Shown here: piece by piece, positions 26,668-35,192 of the stretch
Numbering within the stretch: the first letter of the stretch is position 1
Layout: every line of letters begins with the position of its first letter
From: Pseudomonadota bacterium
Lineage (GTDB): Bacteria; Pseudomonadota; Alphaproteobacteria; Sphingomonadales; Sphingomonadaceae
Direction: 5' to 3'
DNA: 64,000 nucleotides
Assembly (NCBI GenBank): GCA_039818985.1
Contig: JBCBSU010000001.1
Span: 1,266,367-1,330,366, forward strand
Notes under the pieces: model-generated
The model's input: only the letters and a program-made list of their open reading frames with translations
What the model was told of the DNA's origin: nothing
Database searches by the model: none
Translations under genes and position numbers: made by a program

Positions 26668-28200
26668 ATGCAGGACATTATCGAGGCGCTGGAAGCCAAG
26701 CGCGAGGCAGCGCATATGGGCGGTGGTCAGAAACGGATCGACGCCCAGCACGCCAAGGGCAAGCTGACCGCGCGCGAGCGTGTCGATATCCTGCTCGATC
26801 CGGACAGCTTTGAAGAGCTGGACCAATATGTCGAGCATAATTGCACCGATTTCGGCATGGCGGACCAGAAGATACCGGGCGATGGAGTGGTCACCGGATC
26901 GGGCACGATCAATGGCCGTCTGGTCTATGTTTTCAGCCAGGATTTCACGGTGTTCGGCGGCTCGCTCTCCGAGCGCCATGCAGAGAAAATCTGCAAGGTG
27001 ATGGACATGGCAATGAAGGTCGGCGCGCCGGTGATTGGCCTGAATGACTCTGGCGGCGCGCGGATTCAGGAAGGTGTGGCATCGCTCGGCGGCTATGCCG
27101 AGGTGTTCCAGCGTAATGTGCTCGCCAGCGGTGTTGTGCCGCAACTCTCGCTGATCATGGGACCATGCGCCGGTGGTGCGGTCTATTCTCCCGCCATGAC
27201 TGACTTTATCTTCATGGTGAAGGACAGCTCATACATGTTCGTCACCGGCCCCGATGTGGTCAAGACGGTGACCAATGAGGTGGTGACGCAGGAAGAACTG
27301 GGCGGAGCGGTGACGCACACCACCAAGACCAGCGTCGCCGATGTCGCCTATGACAATGATATCGAGGCACTGTTGGCGGCGCGGCGGATGATTGACTTTC
27401 TGCCGCTCTCCAACCGCGAAGACGTCCCCGAACGGCCCACCGCCGATGCCTGGGACCGGATTGAGGACAGCCTCGACACGCTTATCCCCGATAACCCGAA
27501 CCAGCCCTATGATATGCATGAGCTGATCCGCAAAACGCTCGATGAGGGCGATTTCTTCGAGATACAGCCTGCACATGCGGCCAATATCATCTGCGGTTTT
27601 GGCCGGGTCGAAGGGCGCACGGTGGGCGTGGTCGCCAATCAGCCGATGGTGCTCGCCGGATGCCTTGATATCGGTGCATCGAAAAAGGCCGGGCGCTTTG
27701 TCCGCTTCTGCGATGCCTTCGATATTCCGATCATCACCTTTGTCGATGTGCCGGGCTTTCTGCCGGGCACGGCGCAGGAATATGGCGGCATTATCAAGCA
27801 CGGCGCGAAGCTGCTCTTCGCCTATGCCGAGGCGACGGTGCCGAAAATCACTGTCATCACCCGCAAAGCCTATGGCGGCGCCTATGATGTGATGGCGTCA
27901 AAACATCTGCGCGGCGATCTGAACTATGCCTGGCCCAGCGCCGAAATCGCGGTGATGGGCGCGAAGGGCGCGGTGGAGATTATCTTCCGCAAGGAGATGG
28001 GTGACCCCGACAAGATCGCCGAGCGCACCAAGGAATATGAAGACCGCTTTGCCAACCCGTTTGTCGCTGCGTCAAAGGGCTTTATCGACGAGGTGATTAT
28101 GCCGCATTCCACGCGAAAGCGGATTGCGCTGGGGTTACGCAAGCTGCGGAACAAGCAGCTGGAGAACCCCTGGAAGAAGCATGATAATATTCCGTTGTGA
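26668..28200 (+). CDS. pccB: propionyl-CoA carboxylase, beta (carboxyltransferase) subunit
   Basis: Transfers the carboxyl group from biotin to propionyl-CoA to give methylmalonyl-CoA. The 510-residue protein starts [20 protein letters not shown] and has [40 protein letters not shown] and the C-terminal [19 protein letters not shown] typical of PccB. Its partner pccA is 7 kb downstream, separated by the other genes of the same pathway and by a repeat/GIY-YIG segment. Confidence 0.95.
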   Translation: MQDIIEALEAKREAAHMGGGQKRIDAQHAKGKLTARERVDILLDPDSFEELDQYVEHNCTDFGMADQKIPGDGVVTGSGTINGRLVYVFSQDFTVFGGSLSERHAEKICKVMDMAMKVGAPVIGLNDSGGARIQEGVASLGGYAEVFQRNVLASGVVPQLSLIMGPCAGGAVYSPAMTDFIFMVKDSSYMFVTGPDVVKTVTNEVVTQEELGGAVTHTTKTSVADVAYDNDIEALLAARRMIDFLPLSNREDVPERPTADAWDRIEDSLDTLIPDNPNQPYDMHELIRKTLDEGDFFEIQPAHAANIICGFGRVEGRTVGVVANQPMVLAGCLDIGASKKAGRFVRFCDAFDIPIITFVDVPGFLPGTAQEYGGIIKHGAKLLFAYAEATVPKITVITRKAYGGAYDVMASKHLRGDLNYAWPSAEIAVMGAKGAVEIIFRKEMGDPDKIAERTKEYEDRFANPFVAASKGFIDEVIMPHSTRKRIALGLRKLRNKQLENPWKKHDNIPL

Positions 28201-28211
28201 TTAATACCAAT

Positions 28212-28303
28212 CGTCATTGCGAGGGTAGCGAAGCAATCCAGAGCCGCTAGCGCCGTGCCCTGCTGCTCTGGATTGCCACGTCGCTTCGCTCCTCGCAATG
28301 ACG
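28212..28303. repeat. REP-like palindrome, family 2, copy C
   Basis: CGTCATTGCGAGGGTAGCGA on the left and TCGCTTCGCTCCTCGCAATG on the right. It is in the opposite orientation to copies A and B and the same orientation as copy D, which lies on the other side of the GIY-YIG gene. Confidence 0.9.
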
Positions 28304-28320
28304 GATTGAGAGAGCATTTC

Positions 28321-28608
28321 GTGAAGCATCCTTACGTTTATATGATGGCTAATAGGCGGAATGGCGCGGTTTATACTGGTGTCACTTCCGATCTTCCTAA
28401 ACGTGTTTATCAGCATCGCGAGGGATTGGTGGAGGGTTATACCAAACGCTATGGGTGCAAGATGCTTGTTTGGTATGAGCAGCATGAAACCATAGAAACA
28501 GCTATTTTGCGTGAAAAGCAGATCAAAGGTGGCTCGCGGCGTAAAAAGCTGGAATTGATCGAAGCCCTCAACCCTCAATGGAAAGATTTATACGATGACA
28601 TTCTATAA
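28321..28608 (+). CDS. GIY-YIG domain endonuclease-like protein
   Basis: A 95-residue single-domain GIY-YIG protein of the UPF0213/YhbQ type. YVYMM and VYTGVTSDLPKRVYQH carry the two Tyr/Gly motifs and conserved Arg. ILREKQIKGGSRRKKLELI carries the conserved Glu. The start is a GTG at 28321, 18 bases after repeat copy C, with GAGAGAG upstream. Four bases after the stop begins repeat copy D. This small gene is therefore bracketed by two same-orientation copies of one repeat and interrupts the propionate block. Function of such stand-alone proteins is poorly known. Confidence 0.88.
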   Translation: MKHPYVYMMANRRNGAVYTGVTSDLPKRVYQHREGLVEGYTKRYGCKMLVWYEQHETIETAILREKQIKGGSRRKKLELIEALNPQWKDLYDDIL

Positions 28609-28611
28609 GTC

Positions 28612-28696
28612 CGTCATTGCGAGCGAAGCGAAGCAATCCAGGGTGTTACGGGATTGCTCTGGATTGCCGCGTCGCCTCCGGCTCCTCGCAATGACG
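28612..28696. repeat. REP-like palindrome, family 2, copy D
   Basis: CGTCATTGCGAGCGAAGCGA on the left and GTCGCCTCCGGCTCCTCGCA, then ATGACG, on the right. It starts just after the GIY-YIG stop and ends 18 bases before the DUF808 gene. Confidence 0.9.
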
Positions 28697-28714
28697 CTGC
28701 GGGAAGTGCAATAA

Positions 28715-29719
28715 ATGCCCTCAGGACTAGTCGCCCTTCTTGATGACGTCGCCGCTATAGCCAAAGCAGCCGCTGCCTCTGTCGATGACGCCGCAGCAAT
28801 GGCGAAGGTCGCGGCGGCGTCTGCCGATGATATCGGCGCCGCCGCCGCGCGGGCGGGGACCAAGACCGCCGGGGTGGTGATTGACGATGCGGCGGTTACG
28901 CCGAGCTATGTCACCGGCTTTTCCCCGGCGCGCGAATTGCCGTTGATCTGGCGTATCGCCAAAGGCTCATTCTTCAACAAGCTGGTGATCCTTTTGCCGA
29001 TCGCGGTGCTGCTCGGCCAGTTTGCGCCGTTTCTGATTCCGGTGATCCTGATTATCGGCGGGCTGTTCCTGAGCTATGAGGCGGCGGAGAAAGTTCTCGA
29101 GCTGTTCCATGTTGACGAGAGCAATGTCCGTGACAAACCGGCGGTGGTGGTGGGTCCGGAGCGCGAAGAAGCCATGGCCGCCGGCGCGATCCGCACCGAC
29201 CTGATCCTCTCGGCCGAGATCATGGCGATTGCGCTCTCCGAAGTCGCCGAGGAAGTCTGGTGGCAACAGGCGCTGGTGCTGGCGCTGATCGGCGTGGTGA
29301 TTACCGTCGTCGTCTATGGCGCGGTGGCGCTGATCGTCAAAATGGACGATTTCGGGCTGCACCTTGCCAAGACGCGCACCAATGGCATGGCCGCTTTCGG
29401 TCGCGGACTGGTGCTGTTCATGCCCAAATTGCTGACCACCATTTCGATTGTCGGCACGCTGGCCATGGCCTGGGTCGGCGGCGGCCTGCTGGTGCATAAT
29501 GCCGCGGTGCTGGGCTGGCATGGGCCCGAGCATTGGATCGAAGGGGTGGGCCACTGGTTTTCCAATATCGCACCTGCAGGTGCGACAGGCCTGATCGAAT
29601 GGCTTGTCTTTGCGGTGCTCTCCGGCGTAATCGCTATCGCCATAGGTGCGGTAATCGCGCCGATTGTGCACCGGCTGATCCCGCACGGACCGACCCAAGA
29701 GGAAGAACAGACCGCATGA
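28715..29719 (+). CDS. DUF808 inner membrane protein, YedI-like
   Basis: A 334-residue integral membrane protein starting MPSGLVALLDDVAAIAKAAA, the DUF808/YedI signature, with an alanine-rich amphipathic N-terminus. Membrane segments lie near 90-125, 185-215, 235-265 and 290-320. Molecular function is unknown. It overlaps mce by ATGA, so the two are co-translated despite no clear metabolic tie. A family 2 repeat lies directly upstream. Confidence 0.88.
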   Translation: MPSGLVALLDDVAAIAKAAAASVDDAAAMAKVAAASADDIGAAAARAGTKTAGVVIDDAAVTPSYVTGFSPARELPLIWRIAKGSFFNKLVILLPIAVLLGQFAPFLIPVILIIGGLFLSYEAAEKVLELFHVDESNVRDKPAVVVGPEREEAMAAGAIRTDLILSAEIMAIALSEVAEEVWWQQALVLALIGVVITVVVYGAVALIVKMDDFGLHLAKTRTNGMAAFGRGLVLFMPKLLTTISIVGTLAMAWVGGGLLVHNAAVLGWHGPEHWIEGVGHWFSNIAPAGATGLIEWLVFAVLSGVIAIAIGAVIAPIVHRLIPHGPTQEEEQTA

Positions 29720-30150
29720 AACTCGGACCGCTAAACCATGTCGGCGTCGCCACGCCGTCCATTCCCGACAGCATCGCCTTTTACCGCGATGTCATGGGCG
29801 CCACCGAAATCCATGAGCCATTCGATATGCCGGCGCAGGGCGTAAAAGTATGCTTTGTCGATACCCCCGGTCAGGACGGCGGCAGAGGCACTCAGATCGA
29901 GCTGATCGAACCGCTGGGCGAAGATTCGCCGATCCATGGCTTTCTCAAGACCAATCCCAAAGGCGGCCAGCACCATATGTGCTATGAGGTTCCCGATATT
30001 CACGTCGCCAAGGCCGAGTTCGAGGCGATGGGCAAAAAAGTGCTCGGCGAGCCGCGTATCGGCGCGCATGGCACGCTGATCTTCTTCGTCCACCCAAAGG
30101 ATATGGGCGGGGTCTTGACCGAGATAATGGAAACGCCGAAAGACGCATGA
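29716..30150 (+). CDS. mce: methylmalonyl-CoA epimerase
   Basis: Interconverts (S)- and (R)-methylmalonyl-CoA, linking propionyl-CoA carboxylase to the mutase. The 144-residue vicinal-oxygen-chelate protein starts MKLGPLNHVGVATPSI (metal ligand H8), with QHHMCYEVPDI in the middle and GVLTEIME at the end holding the last metal glutamate. The ATG at 29716 overlaps the DUF808 stop. Confidence 0.93.
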   Translation: MKLGPLNHVGVATPSIPDSIAFYRDVMGATEIHEPFDMPAQGVKVCFVDTPGQDGGRGTQIELIEPLGEDSPIHGFLKTNPKGGQHHMCYEVPDIHVAKAEFEAMGKKVLGEPRIGAHGTLIFFVHPKDMGGVLTEIMETPKDA

Positions 30151-30162
30151 ATATCAAATCAT

Positions 30163-30252
30163 CGTCATGCTGAACTTGTTTCAGCATCTCCTGCCAGCAA
30201 ATGATAATCGATATAGCTTGTGGCCAGATCCTGAAACAAGTTCAGGATGACG
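30163..30252. repeat. REP-like palindrome, family 4
   Basis: CGTCATGCTGAACTTGTTTC at the left and CTGAAACAAGTTCAGGATGA at the right form a long inverted repeat in the mce-crotonase gap. It is the only copy of this family in the window. Confidence 0.88.
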
Positions 30253-30271
30253 AAAATGAGAGAGGAAGCGG

Positions 30272-31072
30272 ATGTCAGACTTTCAAACCATCCTTTATGA
30301 CCTGACCGACAATATAGCCACCATCACGCTGAACCGTCCGGAGCGGCTCAATGCAGCGCCGCTGGAAATGGCGGACGAGATCAGTGATGCACTGGCCCAG
30401 GCAGTGAGTGAAGGCGCGCGCTGCGTGCTGATGACCGGGGCAGGGCGGGCCTTCTGCTCGGGTGCAGATCTTGCCGCTGGTGCTGGCGAAGGCAAGTCGC
30501 GCGGCCTGGGTGGCGATGGCGCCAAATACTCGCTCAACTATGCCTATAACCCGATGATGCGGGCGATTGCCGAACTGCCGATTCCGCTCGTCACTGCGGT
30601 CAATGGACCGGCTGCCGGTGTCGGCTGTTCCATGGGGTTGGCGGGCGATTTCGTGCTGGCTGCGGAAAGCGCCTATTTCCTGCAGGCGTTCGTCAATATC
30701 GGCCTGGTGCCGGACGGCGGTGCAACCTGGATGCTTCCGCGGTTGATTGGCAAGGCACGGGCAATGGAAATGATGATGCTGGGTGAGAAAATCCCGGCGC
30801 AGAAAGCCTATGACTGGGGTATGGTCTACGCCGTTGTCGACAATGACGGCCTGATGGACGAAGCGCGGGCATTGGCCAAGCGGCTGGCCGAAGGACCGAC
30901 CATGGCGCTCGGCCTGATGCGGCGTCTGGCGGTGGACAATCTTGACCGGAGTTATGCCGAGGCGCTCGACGCCGAAGCCAATGCCCAGCGTGATGCGGGC
31001 AATAGCGATGATGCCCGCATCGGTGCGGTAGCGTTTTTGAAAAAAGAAAAGGCGCAGTTTACCGGTAAATAG
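30272..31072 (+). CDS. enoyl-CoA hydratase/isomerase family protein
   Basis: A 266-residue crotonase-fold protein with ITLNRPERLNA, the oxyanion-hole stretch AFCSGADLAAG near residue 60, and VNGPAAGVGCSMGLAGD followed by FVNIGLVPDGGATW. The two glutamates of classical enoyl-CoA hydratase appear replaced, with an aspartate in LVPDGG. This pattern is seen in PaaG-type isomerases, so isomerase rather than hydratase activity is likely. AGAGAGGAAG precedes the ATG. It stands between mce and the mutase. Confidence 0.87.
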   Translation: MSDFQTILYDLTDNIATITLNRPERLNAAPLEMADEISDALAQAVSEGARCVLMTGAGRAFCSGADLAAGAGEGKSRGLGGDGAKYSLNYAYNPMMRAIAELPIPLVTAVNGPAAGVGCSMGLAGDFVLAAESAYFLQAFVNIGLVPDGGATWMLPRLIGKARAMEMMMLGEKIPAQKAYDWGMVYAVVDNDGLMDEARALAKRLAEGPTMALGLMRRLAVDNLDRSYAEALDAEANAQRDAGNSDDARIGAVAFLKKEKAQFTGK

Positions 31073-31081
31073 ATACAAATA

Positions 31082-31161
31082 CCGTTCGCCCTGAGCTTGT
31101 CGAAGGGTCGCACTTTCTCTTGCAAAAAAGAACAGGGCTTCGACAGGCTCAGCCCGAACGG
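31082..31161. repeat. REP-like palindrome, family 3, copy B
   Basis: CCGTTCGCCCTGAGCTTGTC and CTTCGACAGGCTCAGCCCGA, then ACGG, pair around a variable centre. It ends 13 bases before the mutase start codon and so forms most of that gene's leader. Confidence 0.88.
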
Positions 31162-31174
31162 TTATTAGACAAAT

Positions 31175-33319
31175 ATGACAGACAAACCGACTCTCGATGA
31201 CTGGAAGGTCCTTAAAACCAAGGAAGTGAAGGGCCGCGCTTTGGGCTGGGATACGCCCGAGGGTATCCATGTCAAACCGCTTTATACCGGCGAGGATGCT
31301 CCCGATCCCGGGTTTCCCGGTTTTGCGCCCTATACCCGTGGTGTGAAGGCCAGCATGTATGCCGGGCGGCCCTGGACCATCCGGCAATATGCCGGTTTCT
31401 CGACCGCTGAAGAGTCCAACGCCTTTTACCGCCGTAATCTCGCCGCCGGGCAGAAGGGCTTGTCTGTCGCTTTCGATCTCGCCACCCATCGCGGCTATGA
31501 CAGCGACCATGAGCGGGTCACGGGCGATGTCGGCAAGGCGGGTGTTGCCATCGACACGCTGGCCGATATGCAGATATTGTTCGACCAGATTCCGCTCGAC
31601 AAAATGTCGGTCTCGATGACGATGAACGGCGCGGTGATCCCCTGTCTCGCCTTTTACATCGTCGCTGCAGAAGAGCAGGGCGTGGCGCAGGATCAGCTTT
31701 CGGGCACGATCCAGAACGACATCCTCAAAGAGTTTATGGTGCGCAACACCTATATCTATCCCCCTGCGCCCTCGATGCGGATTATCGCCGATATCATCGC
31801 CTATACCGCTGAGCATATGCCGCGCTTCAACTCGATTTCGATTTCCGGCTATCATATGCATGAGGCTGGTGCGACGGCGGTACAGGAGCTGGCCTACACC
31901 CTTGCTGACGGCAAGGAATATGTGAAAGCTGCGCTCGATCGCGGCATGGATATCGACGCCTTTGCAGGACGGCTCAGCTTCTTTTTCGGCATCGGCATGA
32001 ACTTCTTCATGGAAGTCGCCAAGCTGCGTGCGGCGCGGACGCTGTGGTCGAAGATTATCGCCGATTTTGGCGGCAATGCCCGCAGCCAGATGCTGCGCAC
32101 CCATTGCCAGACCAGCGGTGTCTCGCTGACCGAGCAGGACCCCTATAACAATATCATCCGCACCACCATTGAGGCGATGGCCGCGACCTTTGGCGGCACC
32201 CAGAGCCTGCACACCAACAGCTTTGATGAGGCGATTGCCTTGCCCACCGATTTCTCGGCACGACTGGCGCGTAACACCCAGCTGATCCTGCAGGAAGAGA
32301 CCGGCATGACCAATGTCGTCGATCCGCTGGGCGGCAGCTATTATATCGAGGCACTGACCAACGAGCTGGTCGAGAAAGCCGAAGCGCTGATTGCTGAAAC
32401 CGATGCCACAGGGGGCATGACCGAGGCGATTGCCAGTGGCTTGCCGAAACAGCGCATCGAGGAATCCGCCGCCGCGCGTCAGGCGCGGGTCGACAAGGGC
32501 GAGGACGTTATTGTCGGGGTCAATAAATATCGGCTTGAGGACGAACCACCGGTCGATATTCTCGAAATCGACAATGCCAAGGTGCGTGCCGAACAGATCA
32601 AGCGCATCGAAAAGACGCGCGCCGAACGCGACGAGGTCAAGGCGCAGGCGGCACTGACAGCGATTACCGAAGGCGCGAAGGCCGATGGCAATATGCTGGG
32701 CCTGGCGGTGGAAGCGGCGCGGGCGCGTTGCACTTTGGGTGAGATCAGCACGGCGATGGAAGCTGTTTTCGGTCGCTATGCCACCCAGCCAAATCCTGTG
32801 CGCGGTATTTATGGAGCGGCGCATGACAATGACGCGCGCTATGCGCAGGTTGTCGATGCGGTGCAAAGCATCACAGCGCGCAATGGCATGGCACCGAAGA
32901 TCATGGTCGCCAAAATGGGGCAGGATGGCCATGACCGCGGCGCAAATGTTGTCGCCTCGGCCTTTACCGATATGGGCTTTGAGGTTGTCTCCGGCCCATT
33001 GTTCCAGACGCCGCAGGAAACCATGGAACTGGCGATTGCCGAAGATGTCGATGCCATTGGCGCATCCAGCCTCGCCGCCGGACACAATACACTGATCCCC
33101 GAGCTGATCGCGAGGCTGAAGGAAGCGGGGCGCGGCGATATCAAGGTTTTTGCCGGTGGCGTGATCCCGCAACAGGATTATCAGCATCTGCGCGACAATG
33201 GTGTGGTCGGCATTTATGGTCCCGGCTCGAATATCGTCGAATGCGCCGCCGATGTGCTGCGGCTGTTGGGCCACAATATGCCGCCGCCCGATAGTGAAAC
33301 GCGGGAAGCGGCCGAGTGA
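31175..33319 (+). CDS. scpA: methylmalonyl-CoA mutase
   Basis: Adenosylcobalamin-dependent rearrangement of (R)-methylmalonyl-CoA to succinyl-CoA. This is the single 714-residue large-subunit form. The catalytic barrel contains the [13 protein letters not shown] and [17 protein letters not shown] motifs. The C-terminal B12 domain (about 575-710) has GQDGHDRGA with the cobalt ligand H586. No Shine-Dalgarno is obvious before the ATG at 31175. Its end overlaps the next gene by GTGA. Confidence 0.96.
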   Translation: MTDKPTLDDWKVLKTKEVKGRALGWDTPEGIHVKPLYTGEDAPDPGFPGFAPYTRGVKASMYAGRPWTIRQYAGFSTAEESNAFYRRNLAAGQKGLSVAFDLATHRGYDSDHERVTGDVGKAGVAIDTLADMQILFDQIPLDKMSVSMTMNGAVIPCLAFYIVAAEEQGVAQDQLSGTIQNDILKEFMVRNTYIYPPAPSMRIIADIIAYTAEHMPRFNSISISGYHMHEAGATAVQELAYTLADGKEYVKAALDRGMDIDAFAGRLSFFFGIGMNFFMEVAKLRAARTLWSKIIADFGGNARSQMLRTHCQTSGVSLTEQDPYNNIIRTTIEAMAATFGGTQSLHTNSFDEAIALPTDFSARLARNTQLILQEETGMTNVVDPLGGSYYIEALTNELVEKAEALIAETDATGGMTEAIASGLPKQRIEESAAARQARVDKGEDVIVGVNKYRLEDEPPVDILEIDNAKVRAEQIKRIEKTRAERDEVKAQAALTAITEGAKADGNMLGLAVEAARARCTLGEISTAMEAVFGRYATQPNPVRGIYGAAHDNDARYAQVVDAVQSITARNGMAPKIMVAKMGQDGHDRGANVVASAFTDMGFEVVSGPLFQTPQETMELAIAEDVDAIGASSLAAGHNTLIPELIARLKEAGRGDIKVFAGGVIPQQDYQHLRDNGVVGIYGPGSNIVECAADVLRLLGHNMPPPDSETREAAE

Positions 33320-33903
33320 AGCGTCTCGCCGCCCTCTGTGCTGTTACGCTGTTGGTGCCGGTGGGTTCGGCAGCGGCGCAGACAGGACAGGAGCCGGTGC
33401 AGGATGAGGAGTCGGAAGCCCGGATAATGCTTTCCCCCGATATGACCGCCAGCGACATGGTCGACATTTTCCGCGATTTCTGCTTCGCGCCATTCCCCTC
33501 GGAGACCGACTTTCGCCGCGCCATGGAGGACAATGTCCATGGTCTTTCGCGGGATCGCAACTCGCGTGCGCCGTGGCGCTGGGACAATGGAGCGGTCAGG
33601 GTCGACTATGTGACGCCGGCTATGGCGCGTGGCGCAATGCCGGCGCCGCAATGCGCGGTTGCCACCACCATTGCCACCGCGCCCGACCACCTTTCCATAG
33701 CCGGGAGTATCAACCGCAAACTGCTGATCGGCAATGGCGAATCTTCTGGTCGCCGCGGCCGAAATACGACTATATGGACCTTTGAAAATGAAGCAGGGGA
33801 GCATCTTCGCATCTTCTTCAAAAGCAGCCCCGATGGCAAAGGCCGGCTGATGGCGCGGCTGATTGTCATGCGATTGCCCGAATATGTGTCGGAGACCCTG
33901 TAA
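33316..33903 (+). CDS. hypothetical exported protein
   Basis: Unrecognised 195-residue protein. It starts with a GTG that shares GTGA with the mutase stop. Residues 1-21 ([20 protein letters not shown]) form a signal peptide. The mature protein has two cysteines, in FRDFCFAPF and PAPQCAVAT, that could form a disulphide in the periplasm. Translational coupling to the mutase and proximity to bioB suggest co-expression only; no role is proposed. Confidence 0.75.
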   Translation: MKRLAALCAVTLLVPVGSAAAQTGQEPVQDEESEARIMLSPDMTASDMVDIFRDFCFAPFPSETDFRRAMEDNVHGLSRDRNSRAPWRWDNGAVRVDYVTPAMARGAMPAPQCAVATTIATAPDHLSIAGSINRKLLIGNGESSGRRGRNTTIWTFENEAGEHLRIFFKSSPDGKGRLMARLIVMRLPEYVSETL

Positions 33904-33930
33904 AGCCCGGCAGAACACAGAAAGAGCAAA

Positions 33931-34941
33931 ATGAAAACTAACTGGACCCGCGCGGAAATTGCAGAGCTGTTCGATCTGCCCTTCACCGAATTGCTGTTCC
34001 GCGCCGCTACTTTGCACCGTGAATACCATGCGTCGGATGAGGTCCAGCTATGCACGCTGTTGTCGATCAAGACTGGCGGTTGCCCTGAAGATTGCGGCTA
34101 TTGCTCGCAATCGGTCCATGCCGATAGCGGGGTGGAAGCTACCAAACTGATGGACGTCCGCGCGATCCTGCAAATGGCGGCGCAAGCCAAGGACAATGGC
34201 TCGCAGCGTTTCTGCATGGGTGCGGCGTGGCGCAACCCCAAGGACCGCGACATGCCGGCGATTGTCGAGATCGTCAAAGGCGTGCGCGATATGGGGCTGG
34301 AGACCTGCATGACGCTGGGCATGCTGACGCGTAAACAGGCGGATATGCTGGCCGAGGCGGGACTGGACTATTATAATCACAATATCGACAGCTCACCCGA
34401 ATATTATGAGCGGGTGATTTCGACCCGCAAATTTGATGAGCGCATCGAAACGCTGGAGCATGTGCGCGACAGTGGCATCAATGTCTGTTCCGGCGGCATT
34501 GTTGGTATGGGCGAGACGCGTGATGACCGCGTCGGCTTTATCCATACGCTGGCCACACTGCCCCAACATCCCGAAAGCGTGCCGGTCAACGCGCTGGTGC
34601 CGGTCAAGGGCACGGTGCTGGGCGATATGCTCGCCGATACGCCGCTGGCCAAGATTGACGATATCGAATTTGTCCGCACCGTTGCGGTGGCGCGGATCAC
34701 CATGCCCATGTCGATGGTTCGCCTCAGCGCAGGCCGCGAAAGCATGAGCGAGGCAACACAGGCGCTGTGCTTTATGGCAGGCGCGAACTCGATCTTTACC
34801 GGCGACAAGCTGCTCACCGCACCCAATGCCGGGGATGACAGTGATGCGGAATTGTTTGCGAAGCTGGGACTAAAGGCGCTGCAGGGTGAGGAGCCTATGC
34901 GTGCGGAGAAACTAGAGCAGGTAGTTGAAGCCGCAGAGTGA
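33931..34941 (+). CDS. bioB: biotin synthase
   Basis: Radical SAM enzyme that inserts sulphur into dethiobiotin. The 336-residue protein has the iron-sulphur motif CPEDCGYC (C51, C55, C58), [22 protein letters not shown], and SAGRESM carrying the arginine ligand of the second cluster. No other biotin gene is in the window. Its location inside the propionyl-CoA carboxylase region fits supply of the PccA cofactor. Confidence 0.96.
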   Translation: MKTNWTRAEIAELFDLPFTELLFRAATLHREYHASDEVQLCTLLSIKTGGCPEDCGYCSQSVHADSGVEATKLMDVRAILQMAAQAKDNGSQRFCMGAAWRNPKDRDMPAIVEIVKGVRDMGLETCMTLGMLTRKQADMLAEAGLDYYNHNIDSSPEYYERVISTRKFDERIETLEHVRDSGINVCSGGIVGMGETRDDRVGFIHTLATLPQHPESVPVNALVPVKGTVLGDMLADTPLAKIDDIEFVRTVAVARITMPMSMVRLSAGRESMSEATQALCFMAGANSIFTGDKLLTAPNAGDDSDAELFAKLGLKALQGEEPMRAEKLEQVVEAAE

Positions 34942-35192
34942 TGAGCAAGCAGAAAGGGACTATGCCAGCTTGGGCGCATTTATTGCTACAGCTATTACTC
35001 CTTGCTGGTGTTTTTTGGGGACTATTAAGCCTATACGTGTGGTCGATGGGCCCATGCCCCGCATTTTCTTCTAGTACAGATTGTAATTGGAGCGACGCTA
35101 GGAGATTTTGGTTCTTTCCTGGATCGCAGATCCTGTTCATAATCTCATTCTTTCTCTTTGCGAAATTGCTTAGAAAGTTGACCGTGAAATGA
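34941..35192 (+). CDS. small two-helix membrane protein
   Basis: Unrecognised 83-residue protein with two hydrophobic helices (about 11-33 and 58-78) separated by a loop with two cysteines (GPCPAF, TDCNW). The ATG at 34941 overlaps the bioB stop (TGATG), and its stop overlaps the pccA ATG, so it is translationally coupled on both sides. Its base composition is visibly richer in A and T than bioB or pccA, which may mean later insertion into the operon. Confidence 0.7.
   Translation: MSKQKGTMPAWAHLLLQLLLLAGVFWGLLSLYVWSMGPCPAFSSSTDCNWSDARRFWFFPGSQILFIISFFLFAKLLRKLTVK

Noticed and set aside
30275-33274. A 999-codon open frame on the minus strand
   Set aside because: It lies opposite the crotonase and methylmalonyl-CoA mutase genes, crosses a palindromic repeat, and has no recognisable domain; GC-rich codon use opens such antisense frames.
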